From Abiotrophia sp938010525 (GTDB lineage: Bacteria > Bacillota > Bacilli > Lactobacillales > Aerococcaceae): a DNA stretch of 35,315 nucleotides. The first letter of the stretch is position 1. Every line of letters begins with the position of its first letter. Below the pieces are notes generated by a model. The model was not told where the DNA came from. It saw nothing but the letters and a program-made list of their open reading frames with translations, and made no database searches. Below are positions 1-6,825 of the stretch, piece after piece. The DNA lies in the NCBI RefSeq assembly GCF_938010525.1, contig NZ_CALLVK010000001.1, forward strand, positions 1-35,315, read 5' to 3'. The translations under genes and the position numbers were made by a program.

Positions 1-482
1 TTAGCCAAATTTTAGGGGTGCGTTTTTTGTCCGGTCTGGTCTTGGTGCTAATCTTTATGTCCTTAGTGGGCTGGGGACTACTTTTCTTGTTTGAGCTCTC
101 ACCCAGAAGCTGGCAGCCAGTCTTAGGCTCATGTATGCTTCTTGCCTGGCCCTTTATAGCGGCTCCTCTGGTTCGGTGGTCCTATGACAAGATCTGGCTC
201 CGACCGGTTACCATACGCGATATCGGCAGTCAAATTGCCATTAAGGTAGGCCATCGAGAGAAGTGTCATGCTTGGGACGACTTGCGCAAGGTCAAGGTGT
301 CGACTGAAGGGCAAAGTAGATACTATGCCTCTCCCGTCATGAGTCTAAATCTGGTGTTGATTTTCAAAGGTCGGACCTATCGCCTAGGAACGGATGAGCA
401 TATAGAAGACTTGAGAAGCCTAGAACGGTACTGCCAGAGTAAAATAAGAAATAGACGCAAAAAGTCTAAGAAGTCCAAATAG
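1..482 (+). CDS. Small membrane protein, paralogue 1 (5' truncated by window edge)
   Basis: Unrecognised family. The reading frame is open to the left edge of the window. A GTG at 18 could serve as a start, but the codons just before it (S-Q-I-L-G) align with S-H-V-Y-G inside the downstream paralogue, so the real start lies outside the window. Visible parts are two hydrophobic, probably membrane-spanning segments, then a cytosolic-looking domain of about 90 residues with the shared blocks KIW-RPV-IRD-GSQ and YRLGTDEH, and a strongly basic tail rich in K and R. The alternating hydrophobic pattern of the C-terminal part would suit a small beta domain such as a PH-like fold, which is only a guess. 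The paralogue follows 82 bp downstream on the same strand. Confidence 0.75.
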   Translation, partial: SQILGVRFLSGLVLVLIFMSLVGWGLLFLFELSPRSWQPVLGSCMLLAWPFIAAPLVRWSYDKIWLRPVTIRDIGSQIAIKVGHREKCHAWDDLRKVKVSTEGQSRYYASPVMSLNLVLIFKGRTYRLGTDEHIEDLRSLERYCQSKIRNRRKKSKKSK

Positions 483-564
483 ACATTTGGAAGCAAGTCA
501 GCCACTTGCTGGAAAGATTGAACTAGAGTAGAATAAGCCTAGATGAAAGGACGGCGAGTCAGAC

Positions 565-1104
565 ATGGAGACACATCATGAAAGTAAAGAGCTAGAATTC
601 AGCAAGATCTTGCGGGTTAGCCATGTCTATGGCGTGCGTTTTTGGTCCATTGTGGGGCTGATTCTGGTCTTTATGTCCTTGCTAGGCTGGGGGCTACTTT
701 CCCTACTCGATTTGCTCTGGAAAAGGACGCCAGAAGGAGCCCATGAAGCTCTCTGGTTGCTAGCCCTGGTCATCTGGTTAGTAGGGTCCTCGCTACTAGT
801 ACAGTGGGCCTATGAGAAAATCTGGCGCCGCCCTGTTGTCATACGAGACCTGGGTAGCCAAGTTGCCATTAGTGTGGGAGATCGCGAAGATCGTCATTCC
901 TGGTCTGATTTAGTCAAGGTCAAGATGCACCGTTATCGTGTGGGCCGCACAGGCCAGACGCGGGTCAAGAGCTTGAATTTGGTCCTGACCTTCCAAGGCA
1001 GAAGCTACCGCCTAGGGACGGATGAGCATCAACGCCAGCTAGAGAATTTGCAAAATTATTGCCAGCGCAAAATCTTGCAAAATGGTTCAGCTTACTATCA
1101 ATAA
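565..1104 (+). CDS. Small membrane protein, paralogue 2
   Basis: A 179-residue protein of unrecognised family and the tandem paralogue of the gene before it. The ATG at 565 follows an AAAGGA ribosome site. A charged N-terminal tail of about 25 residues precedes two hydrophobic segments (about 26-50 and 60-82), then a domain of about 95 residues. That domain shares KIW-RPV-IRDLGSQ, SLNLVL and YRLGTDEH with paralogue 1. The pair probably arose by tandem duplication, and their shared C-terminal blocks suggest a conserved binding or folding function. The gene ends at a strong hairpin that also ends the convergent minus-strand operon. No function is assigned. Confidence 0.8.
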   Translation: METHHESKELEFSKILRVSHVYGVRFWSIVGLILVFMSLLGWGLLSLLDLLWKRTPEGAHEALWLLALVIWLVGSSLLVQWAYEKIWRRPVVIRDLGSQVAISVGDREDRHSWSDLVKVKMHRYRVGRTGQTRVKSLNLVLTFQGRSYRLGTDEHQRQLENLQNYCQRKILQNGSAYYQ

Positions 1105-1109
1105 AAAAC

Positions 1110-1145
1110 AAGCCCTCCTTAGGATTCCTAGGGAGGGCTTATTTT
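1110..1145. terminator. Bidirectional intrinsic terminator
   Basis: A 14-bp stem (1110-1123 with 1127-1140, one G-T wobble) lies between convergent genes. The minus-strand reading runs into a good T tract (complement of 1103-1109), so it should be strongest for the LytTR/ABC operon. The plus-strand side has only ATTTT. Confidence 0.85.
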
Positions 1146-1150
1146 ACTAG

Positions 1151-1564
1151 CTAGTGAGACTTTTGACGTCGTTTTTGAATGAGATGGTTGGTGGCCGCCA
1201 CATCCAAGCGACGATGCCAAATCATGCCTTGCCAGACTAAGATGTAAATGATTAGAACAGCACCAACAAAAGGCAGCAATTCCTGCCAAGAAAAGCTAAT
1301 CCAACCATTGTAGAGGGCTGTGATACCGACAATGATTAGGATAGAAGCGAAATGAAGAAGCAAGGCCAAGGTCAGATTATGATCTTCTTCCCACTCCCGA
1401 TAGTGGAGGGTGACAAGGCCGATGAGACCACTCATAATGAGCACGGTGACGACTTCGGCAGGTCTAATGGCGCTGGTCCGAAGGAAGACCAGGGTACAGA
1501 GCAGATAGGTGAGTGAGCCAATCAGAAGGCCATTGACGAAGGCTAAGGTATGTGTTTTTAACAT
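1151..1564 (-). CDS. DUF3021 family membrane protein
   Basis: A 137-residue protein with four hydrophobic segments and a basic tail. Size, topology and its place right after a LytTR gene fit the DUF3021 family, which is typically co-encoded with LytTR regulators and thought to act as a membrane sensor or inhibitor of them. I start it at the ATG at 1564: a GGGAGGG ribosome site sits just before it inside the 3' end of the LytTR gene, and the LytTR stop codon lies one base upstream. A longer frame back to 1627 would overlap the LytTR gene and has no support. It is the last gene of a four-gene operon. The role as partner of the LytTR protein is inferred from context. Confidence 0.8.
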   Translation of the reverse strand: MLKTHTLAFVNGLLIGSLTYLLCTLVFLRTSAIRPAEVVTVLIMSGLIGLVTLHYREWEEDHNLTLALLLHFASILIIVGITALYNGWISFSWQELLPFVGAVLIIYILVWQGMIWHRRLDVAATNHLIQKRRQKSH

Positions 1565-1565
1565 C

Positions 1566-2036
1566 TTATATCCCTCCCATGCCCAGCACTTGCTTGAGTG
1601 CTGGCAGGTATTTGCGGCTAACGCCAAGTTTGATTTTGTGGGTCATGAGGGCCACCATATTGCCAGAAAATCCCATTTCAAGCGTGTGCAGATGGTTGAT
1701 ATTGAGCAGGGCGCTCTTAGATACTTGGACAAAGTCTCGCCCGTCTAAGCGTTCTAGCATCTTATTGAGCTGGCCTTTGACTAGGTAAGTAGCCTCTTGA
1801 GTATAGACGGTCAACTCATTCTGATAGACTTCCATGGCAATCAAATCTTGACTCGCCACCATGATGGTCTTGTCATCGACTAAGAGAGGAAGCCGTGTAA
1901 GGCCCGAAGAGGCATTTTGCTTTTCTTCCAAAAGCTGTAGGATCTGCAGGGCCTCAGCGTTAAGCTTAGCCGCTTCCACTGTCACGTTAACCGTATCAGG
2001 GGCTAGTTGGGGATTGGGCTCAAATCGTATATTCAC
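1566..2036 (-). CDS. LytTR-family DNA-binding transcriptional regulator
   Basis: A 156-residue protein. An N-terminal segment of about 50 residues has no phospho-receiver domain. It is followed by a LytTR DNA-binding domain (about 50-150) with the typical pattern of a YLVKG strand, a helix with LERLDGRDFVQVSKSALLN, NHLHTLE and the closing LGVSRKYLP. Such stand-alone LytTR proteins pair with a membrane protein, here DUF3021, instead of a histidine kinase. The start is a GTG at 2034-2036 behind a perfect AGGAGG (complement of 2044-2050). It lies 35 bp after the ABC permease, so it should be co-transcribed with the transporter. A 21-bp-spaced direct repeat upstream of the ATPase gene is a likely autoregulatory target. 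Confidence 0.9.
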   Translation of the reverse strand: MNIRFEPNPQLAPDTVNVTVEAAKLNAEALQILQLLEEKQNASSGLTRLPLLVDDKTIMVASQDLIAMEVYQNELTVYTQEATYLVKGQLNKMLERLDGRDFVQVSKSALLNINHLHTLEMGFSGNMVALMTHKIKLGVSRKYLPALKQVLGMGGI

Positions 2037-2071
2037 AGGGACTTCCTCCTAAAACAGCGTCTTCCTCCCTA

Positions 2072-2941
2072 TTATAGACTATGTAAGGCCAGTTTGCGAC
2101 TGAATTTGCCTAAGATTGGCATAAGAATGAGGAAGAGGAGACCGAAGCCTAGGAGAATGAGGACTTCCTGGCTAGCGCTAGTTAAGAAACCTAGATCCAA
2201 GCCGACACCGGTATGGCGCAAGATTTGTTGTAACATGAAGTCAGGCACTTGCTGGGTCATGGCTTCTTGCGTTGGTGCTAGGAGAATGTGGCGGAAGAGG
2301 GAGGAGAAGTAAGGGGCAGGTGTGACTTGAATGACCCAACGACTTACTTGTGGTAGGATTCCCAGTGGTAGGTAGACGCCAGCGAAGAAGCCAAGGGAAG
2401 TGGATAGTAATAACATGACATGGCCGAAACTGGTCACTCTTCTGACAAAACCAAAGAGTAAGACATTGAAGCTAGTCCAAACCAGGGCTGACAAGACCAT
2501 AGCGCCCAAGAGTTGAAGTAATTGCAGACCTGATAGGGTCATGCTAGCCGTGAGAGCATAGTAGGCAAATAATAAGCCTAGGGCCAGGACTTGCATAATC
2601 AAACTGATTAGGGCACTGGCTAGGAAGTAGCCAAATTGCATTTGATTATAGCTTAAATCAGTTAAGAGGAAGTCGGCTAGGACGCCTTTTTCTTTGTCCG
2701 CCACCATTTGACTGAGGCCTGCTGCGCTAGTGGTCGCTCCGACGATGGCCAAGATTCCCCCTAAGAGCCAGTAATCCAAGAAGGTATTAACGCCAGGCAA
2801 TTGTGGCCATGAAGAGGCCATGTTGTCCTTGAGGAAGGCTAGGTAGAGAAGGAAGGTGATGAGGGCACCTAAGAGTGAGAAGAAGACACGACTCTTTTGG
2901 ATGAAGTAGAGGCGTAGGCAACGAAGTGTGAAGTGTAACAT
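2072..2941 (-). CDS. ABC-2 type transporter permease
   Basis: A 289-residue integral membrane protein with about six hydrophobic segments, arranged as in ABC-2 permeases: an N-terminal cytosolic helix and first membrane span, a long loop, then a cluster of spans and a last span near the C terminus. It begins one base after the stop of the ATPase gene, so translation is probably coupled. Together they should form a dimeric exporter. The substrate cannot be read from sequence. Related transporters next to LytTR genes export peptides or give antimicrobial self-protection, but that is context only. Confidence 0.88.
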   Translation of the reverse strand: MLHFTLRCLRLYFIQKSRVFFSLLGALITFLLYLAFLKDNMASSWPQLPGVNTFLDYWLLGGILAIVGATTSAAGLSQMVADKEKGVLADFLLTDLSYNQMQFGYFLASALISLIMQVLALGLLFAYYALTASMTLSGLQLLQLLGAMVLSALVWTSFNVLLFGFVRRVTSFGHVMLLLSTSLGFFAGVYLPLGILPQVSRWVIQVTPAPYFSSLFRHILLAPTQEAMTQQVPDFMLQQILRHTGVGLDLGFLTSASQEVLILLGFGLLFLILMPILGKFSRKLALHSL

Positions 2942-2942
2942 A

Positions 2943-3830
2943 TTAGCGGATCTCCCTTCCGGTTAAATTAATAAAGAGGTCATCGACACTACCGTGATGG
3001 TATTCAAAGTGCTTAATGAGTGGGCGGTAACGATCTAAGAGGGGCCAGACGGATTGTTCAGGCTTGAGGTCAACCTTCAAGAGCGGACCATCTAGGCGGA
3101 CTTGGTAGTCGGGGGCAAGTTCTTGGGCCAAGGCTTGTGGATCTTCAAGGTCTAAGCTTAAGGTGTCATAGGCATATTGAGCCTTGAGCTGGCTAACCGT
3201 GTCGGCTGCAATCAAGTGACCATGGTCAATAATGTAGACATAGTCGGCATTTTCTACTTCTTCTAAGTAATGGGTGGTTAAGAGGATGGTCAGGCCTTGT
3301 TCTTGGCGCAGGCGCAAGAGGGCATCCCAGATGACATTCCGTGTCTGAATATCTAAGCCAGTTGAGGGCTCATCCAGAATTAGGAATTTAGGCTGGTGGA
3401 CCAGTGCCCGAGCGATGTCGACACGACGGCGTTGGCCACCAGATAAGGTGCCATAGCTTTGCTTCAAGATTGACTCGAGTTCAAAGACTTGGATTAGGAA
3501 GTCCAGCTGGCTGGCCTCAAAATTACGGTAGCATTTGGCCCGACTTAAGAGGTTTTGGCCAACGGTTAGATCTTGGTCTAAAATGCTGTCTTGAAAGACC
3601 ACGCCTAGTTGGCGTTGATAGTCTGAGCGGGAGAGTTGCTGACCTTGGAAGATAATAGAACCCTCGCTTGGGGACAAGAGGCCTGTTAGCATCTTAATAG
3701 TGGTGGATTTACCGGCACCATTGGGACCTAAGAGGGCTACTAATTGGCCTTGAGGGATGGATAGGTTGAGTTGCTGCACAACAGTTTTGTCGCCGTAGCG
3801 TTTGGTTAAGTTTTGGGTTTGAATTAACAT
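2943..3830 (-). CDS. ABC transporter ATP-binding protein
   Basis: A 295-residue ATPase with every core motif: Walker A GPNGAGKST at 35-43, Q-loop Gln near 80, signature LSGGQ at 129-133, Walker B FLILDEP at 149-155 and the switch His in TTHYLEE near 187. The last 80 residues or so form the accessory domain common in DrrA-like and CcmA-like ATPases that pair with ABC-2 permeases. The start ATG at 3830 follows a GGAGGA ribosome site. It is the first gene of the operon ATPase–permease–LytTR–DUF3021. Upstream lie an extended -10 and a direct repeat that could be the LytTR operator, so expression is probably self-controlled. Confidence 0.93.
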   Translation of the reverse strand: MLIQTQNLTKRYGDKTVVQQLNLSIPQGQLVALLGPNGAGKSTTIKMLTGLLSPSEGSIIFQGQQLSRSDYQRQLGVVFQDSILDQDLTVGQNLLSRAKCYRNFEASQLDFLIQVFELESILKQSYGTLSGGQRRRVDIARALVHQPKFLILDEPSTGLDIQTRNVIWDALLRLRQEQGLTILLTTHYLEEVENADYVYIIDHGHLIAADTVSQLKAQYAYDTLSLDLEDPQALAQELAPDYQVRLDGPLLKVDLKPEQSVWPLLDRYRPLIKHFEYHHGSVDDLFINLTGREIR

Positions 3831-3857
3831 GGGGGTGTCCTCCTTTACTACAGACTT

Positions 3858-3866
3858 ATCTTACCA
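3858..3866 (-). promoter_or_regulatory. Extended -10 promoter of the ABC/LytTR operon
   Basis: On the minus strand TGGTAAGAT reads as an extended -10 (TGG plus TAAGAT) about 28 bp before the ATPase start. The expected -35 region has no good consensus, as is usual for promoters that need an activator. Confidence 0.5.
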
Positions 3867-3895
3867 TGATGTTTGGCCCTTGCCTTGATAAAAAA

Positions 3896-3926
3896 GCTAA
3901 GTGGTCAAAATTGGGGCTTAAGTGGT
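3896..3926 (-). promoter_or_regulatory. Putative LytTR operator: two direct repeats 21 bp apart
   Basis: TAAGTGGT occurs at 3898-3905 and again at 3919-3926, in the same orientation and exactly 21 bp (two helical turns) apart. They lie just upstream of the -35 position of the minus-strand promoter. Direct repeats with this phasing upstream of -35 are the usual binding layout for LytTR regulators, and one is encoded in the operon. The repeat sequence itself is not a consensus I can cite. Confidence 0.5.
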
Positions 3927-4131
3927 AAGAGAGGGGGGCCAAAATGCAAGAAGTGAGAAATGAAGGAGTTTAGGAGGGGGCTATCTGGCAAAAAATACTT
4001 AATCAGTCGGTCATTTTTTTGATTATCTTTTGGATGGCTTGTTTACTTAAAATGATAGCGAACAATCTAATAAAGATAGCGCTTTTACGGGGTGTGTGGC
4101 TTTCTTTTAACGAGCCAAGTCCATCCTAATA

Positions 4132-4140
4132 TGGTATAAT
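4132..4140 (+). promoter_or_regulatory. Extended -10 promoter of the CpXC/MazG pair
   Basis: TGGTATAAT is a perfect extended -10, 31 bp before the ATG at 4172. No convincing -35 box is seen. A GATAGCG pair with 21-bp spacing lies upstream. Confidence 0.65.
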
Positions 4141-4171
4141 AGGGTCAAGAAAATTAAAAGGAAGTGCCCTA

Positions 4172-4828
4172 ATGTCTCAATATGATGTGAAGCAAGTGGC
4201 TTGCCACCAATGTCAGGCACCAATCGACGTCAAGGTCTATGAAACAATCGATGTCACTGACCAGTCACCGGAACGTGAAGCCATTCTGTCTGGGGAATTT
4301 TTCAAAGTAAAATGTCCTGAGTGTGGCTATGAGGGCATGGCGGATTACGGCTTCCTCTATCAAGATTTACAAAAGGGCCTTGTCCTCTTCTACGAACCAG
4401 ATCCTAGTTTTTTTGAAGAAGATGTGCAAGTATTGAAGGACACCTTCACCCCTGAGCAGATGGCTGTCACCACTATCCGGATTGTACACGGCTTGCCTAA
4501 TCTCTGGGAGAAGATTCAAATTCATGAGGCGGGACTAGATGACCGCATTGTAGAGTTACAAAAATACTTGGTCTTTGCTGGTTTCCACCAACAAATGCCA
4601 GACCAGCCTATTAAGCATATTCTTTATCAAGTGGCCAAGGAAGGCAAAGCCCAATTTCTGCTGGGGGATGACCGAGAATTGGTCGCGACGGTAGCCTTTG
4701 ACCAAGGCCAGTATGACCTAACCAAGGATAGTTTTGCCCAGGAGCTAGCCCGCTACGGAGGCGGCTTCTTCATCAATCAGCAATGGGCGGAATGGCTCAT
4801 GGCCCAACTAGAGCAAGACCAAGACTAG
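4172..4828 (+). CDS. CpXC-domain protein
   Basis: A 218-residue soluble protein. Two Cys pairs, C11-x2-C14 and C48-P-E-C51, frame an N-terminal zinc-ribbon-like domain that matches the CpXC family, named for the C-P-x-C motif. The remainder is acidic and helical with no catalytic motif I recognise. The molecular role of CpXC proteins is not established. The start is supported by AAGGAAG upstream and an extended -10 promoter. The next gene, a MazG-like hydrolase, starts within about 10 bases of its stop, so the two are one transcription unit and probably translationally coupled. Confidence 0.82.
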   Translation: MSQYDVKQVACHQCQAPIDVKVYETIDVTDQSPEREAILSGEFFKVKCPECGYEGMADYGFLYQDLQKGLVLFYEPDPSFFEEDVQVLKDTFTPEQMAVTTIRIVHGLPNLWEKIQIHEAGLDDRIVELQKYLVFAGFHQQMPDQPIKHILYQVAKEGKAQFLLGDDRELVATVAFDQGQYDLTKDSFAQELARYGGGFFINQQWAEWLMAQLEQDQD

Positions 4829-4837
4829 GTGATGAGA

Positions 4838-5173
4838 ATGAATCAACAAAGTTCAGAAACCATGGCGGCCATCAATCGTTTCCGCGATGAACGTCATTGG
4901 CGACCTTATCATAATGAGAAGGACTTGGCTATATCGATTGCGATCGAAGCGGCCGAATTGATGGAAATCTATCAATGGCGAACGCCTGAGGAAGCTAATA
5001 GTCAAGACTTAGAACATATTAAAGAAGAAGTAGCAGATGTTTTAATCTATACTTATATGCTGGCAGATAATTTAGGCCTGGATATTGACGACATTATTGC
5101 GGATAAACTGCGTAAGAATGCCATCAAGTACCCAGCCCCGCCAACAGCATTAGATGGAGCTACTGCTGAGTAG
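4838..5173 (+). CDS. MazG-like nucleotide pyrophosphohydrolase
   Basis: A 111-residue all-alpha NTP pyrophosphohydrolase. The metal-binding pattern is visible as the IEAAELMEIYQW helix and then KEEVADVLIYTYMLAD, the E-x2-E plus E-E-x2-D arrangement of MazG and related enzymes. Its short length suits single-domain MazG-like proteins that hydrolyse non-canonical or excess nucleotides; the exact substrate is unknown. The frame opens with GTG at 4829 and ATG at 4832, but AGGTGA at 4827-4832 is best spaced for the ATG at 4838, which I chose. It is co-transcribed with the CpXC gene. Confidence 0.85.
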   Translation: MNQQSSETMAAINRFRDERHWRPYHNEKDLAISIAIEAAELMEIYQWRTPEEANSQDLEHIKEEVADVLIYTYMLADNLGLDIDDIIADKLRKNAIKYPAPPTALDGATAE

Positions 5174-5316
5174 CTTCTTTTATATTTAAATCACATCTTC
5201 GCAAAATGTGGTGACGTTCTTCATATCTTTTTCATATACGTGGTGTAAACTATGAATTGTAGAAAAGTAATCACTTGTTCTAATAGGGAACAAGGAAATG
5301 TTTGGAGTGAGTGAGT

Positions 5317-6825
5317 ATGTTGAAATTTATGCAAGCAATCCAAGCCCATCGTAACTCACAGGTCCTGGCTTGCCAATTGAATCGTTTGAATCAGGATGCC
5401 CAAACACTCACCTATCGGGATATGTGGCTAGCCGTTGACCAATTAGCAGGCTGGTTGCATGAAACCTTGGGCCAGGACCGTTCACCCTTAGTAGTCTACG
5501 GACATAAGCATCCCTACATGTTGGTTTATTTCTTGGCTTGCCTCAAGTCAGGTCATGCCTACTGTCCCATTGATTTGTCCATGCCGTTGGACCGGGTGGC
5601 CACGATTATTGAGAAGTTGGCGCCGCCTTTGGTTCTTACGACCGAAGACCTGCCCCAAGATTGCCGGCAGCTTAACTTAGCCCAAGCTCAAGCTATCGTG
5701 CAAGCAGGTGGCTATGATGCGCCAGCAGAAGAGCAAGCTGTCCAGGGCTTTGAGACAGCCTACATTATCTATACTTCTGGCTCGACTGGCCAACCTAAAG
5801 GAGTCTGTGTCTCAGCCGAGAACCTGGACAATTTCTTGACTTGGTACCTGCCACTGATTCCAGCCCAGCCAGGAGAGACTCCTGTATTCATTGGGCAGCC
5901 TCCTTATTCTTTCGACCTGTCGGTCATGAGTGTCTATCCTGCCCTCTGCATGGGTGCCACCTTATACCAATTGGACAAGGACTTGTTAAGCAATTATGGG
6001 GCCTTATTCGACTGCCTCAAGCAGTCGGGCATTTCCACTTGGGTGTCCACGCCGTCCTTTGTTGATACTTGTTTGGCCGATCCGCAATTCAATCAAGAAC
6101 TGCTGCCCCAAGTCAGACGTTTCGCCTTCTGCGGTGAGAAACTTCAGGCCCGTACGGCTCAGGCCCTCTTGGATCGTTTCCCACAGGCTAAGGTCTATAA
6201 TTCCTATGGGCCAACTGAATCGACAGTGATGATGACCTGGGTGGATATCGACCAAGCCCTGATTGATTCTTATCCCGACAATTTACCGGTTGGGCGTGTC
6301 CGTCCTGGCAGTCAGGTCAAGTTGCTGCCCCTAGAAGAGGCAGAAGAAGGCCAGGGTGAAATTCAAATCATTGGTGATACGGTCGCTCAAGGTTATTATG
6401 GGCAACCGGAATTAACGGCCCAAAAATTTGGCCAAGTTGGTGGCCAACCCGCCTATAAGACAGGGGACGTGGGTTACTTTGAAGATGACTTGCTCTTCTG
6501 TAATGGACGGATTGACTTCCAGATTAAGTGGCATGGCTACCGGATTGAACTGGAGGACATTGATGCCAACCTAATCAAGCATCCTCTGGTCAGCCAAGCC
6601 ATCACCCTACCTAAGTACGAAGGCGATACGGTTAGAAGTTTAGTCAGCTTTGTGGTCTATGACCAGGTCATCCAGCAACGTTTCCAAACGGTGCGTGAAC
6701 TCAAGGCGCATTTGAAACAGACCTTGCCAGACTACATGATTCCTAAGAAAATCGTCTTTCTGGATAGCCTACCCCTTAACCAAAATGGCAAGGTCGACCG
6801 GAAGGCCTTAGGAGGGCTCTTATGA
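5317..6825 (+). CDS. dltA: D-alanine–DltC carrier protein ligase DltA
   Basis: DltA activates D-alanine with ATP and loads it onto the DltC carrier in the cytosol, the first step of teichoic acid D-alanylation. The 502-residue protein shows the adenylation-domain motifs in order: YTSGSTGQPKG (about 152-162), NSYGPTEST, YKTGDVGYF, GRIDFQIKWHGYRIE and NQNGKVDRKAL with the catalytic Lys at 492. A GTG at 5311 is in frame, but GGAG at 5304-5307 is nine bases from the ATG at 5317, so I start there. The stop overlaps dltB by four bases. No dltX precedes it; that gene lies at the end of the operon. The sequence TGGTGTAAACTA upstream (5241-5252) recurs before murF. Confidence 0.97.
   Translation: MLKFMQAIQAHRNSQVLACQLNRLNQDAQTLTYRDMWLAVDQLAGWLHETLGQDRSPLVVYGHKHPYMLVYFLACLKSGHAYCPIDLSMPLDRVATIIEKLAPPLVLTTEDLPQDCRQLNLAQAQAIVQAGGYDAPAEEQAVQGFETAYIIYTSGSTGQPKGVCVSAENLDNFLTWYLPLIPAQPGETPVFIGQPPYSFDLSVMSVYPALCMGATLYQLDKDLLSNYGALFDCLKQSGISTWVSTPSFVDTCLADPQFNQELLPQVRRFAFCGEKLQARTAQALLDRFPQAKVYNSYGPTESTVMMTWVDIDQALIDSYPDNLPVGRVRPGSQVKLLPLEEAEEGQGEIQIIGDTVAQGYYGQPELTAQKFGQVGGQPAYKTGDVGYFEDDLLFCNGRIDFQIKWHGYRIELEDIDANLIKHPLVSQAITLPKYEGDTVRSLVSFVVYDQVIQQRFQTVRELKAHLKQTLPDYMIPKKIVFLDSLPLNQNGKVDRKALGGLL

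Larger units (their letters stand above)
3831..4171. other. Divergent intergenic region, 341 bp, no gene
   Basis: No coding frame of note. It holds the minus-strand promoter and 21-bp-spaced TAAGTGGT repeats for the ABC/LytTR operon (3858-3926). It also has a pair of GATAGCG direct repeats starting at 4054 and 4075, again 21 bp apart, and the plus-strand extended -10 at 4132-4140. The stretch 3930-4050 shows nothing I can name. Confidence 0.7.

Noticed and set aside
18..482. GTG at 18 as the true start of the first gene
   Set aside because: Residues before it align with the interior of the paralogue, so the gene begins outside the window.
492..510. AGCAAGT/ACTTGCT hairpin between the two paralogues as a terminator
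   Set aside because: Seven weak pairs and no T tract after it.
1565..1627. Longer N terminus for the DUF3021 protein
   Set aside because: It would overlap the LytTR gene by 60 bases without a ribosome site; GGGAGGG supports the ATG at 1564.
5174..5316. Regulatory RNA or operator in the dlt leader
   Set aside because: Only a 5-bp stem (CACAT/ATGTG) and a 12-mer shared with murF are seen; no known element is recognised.
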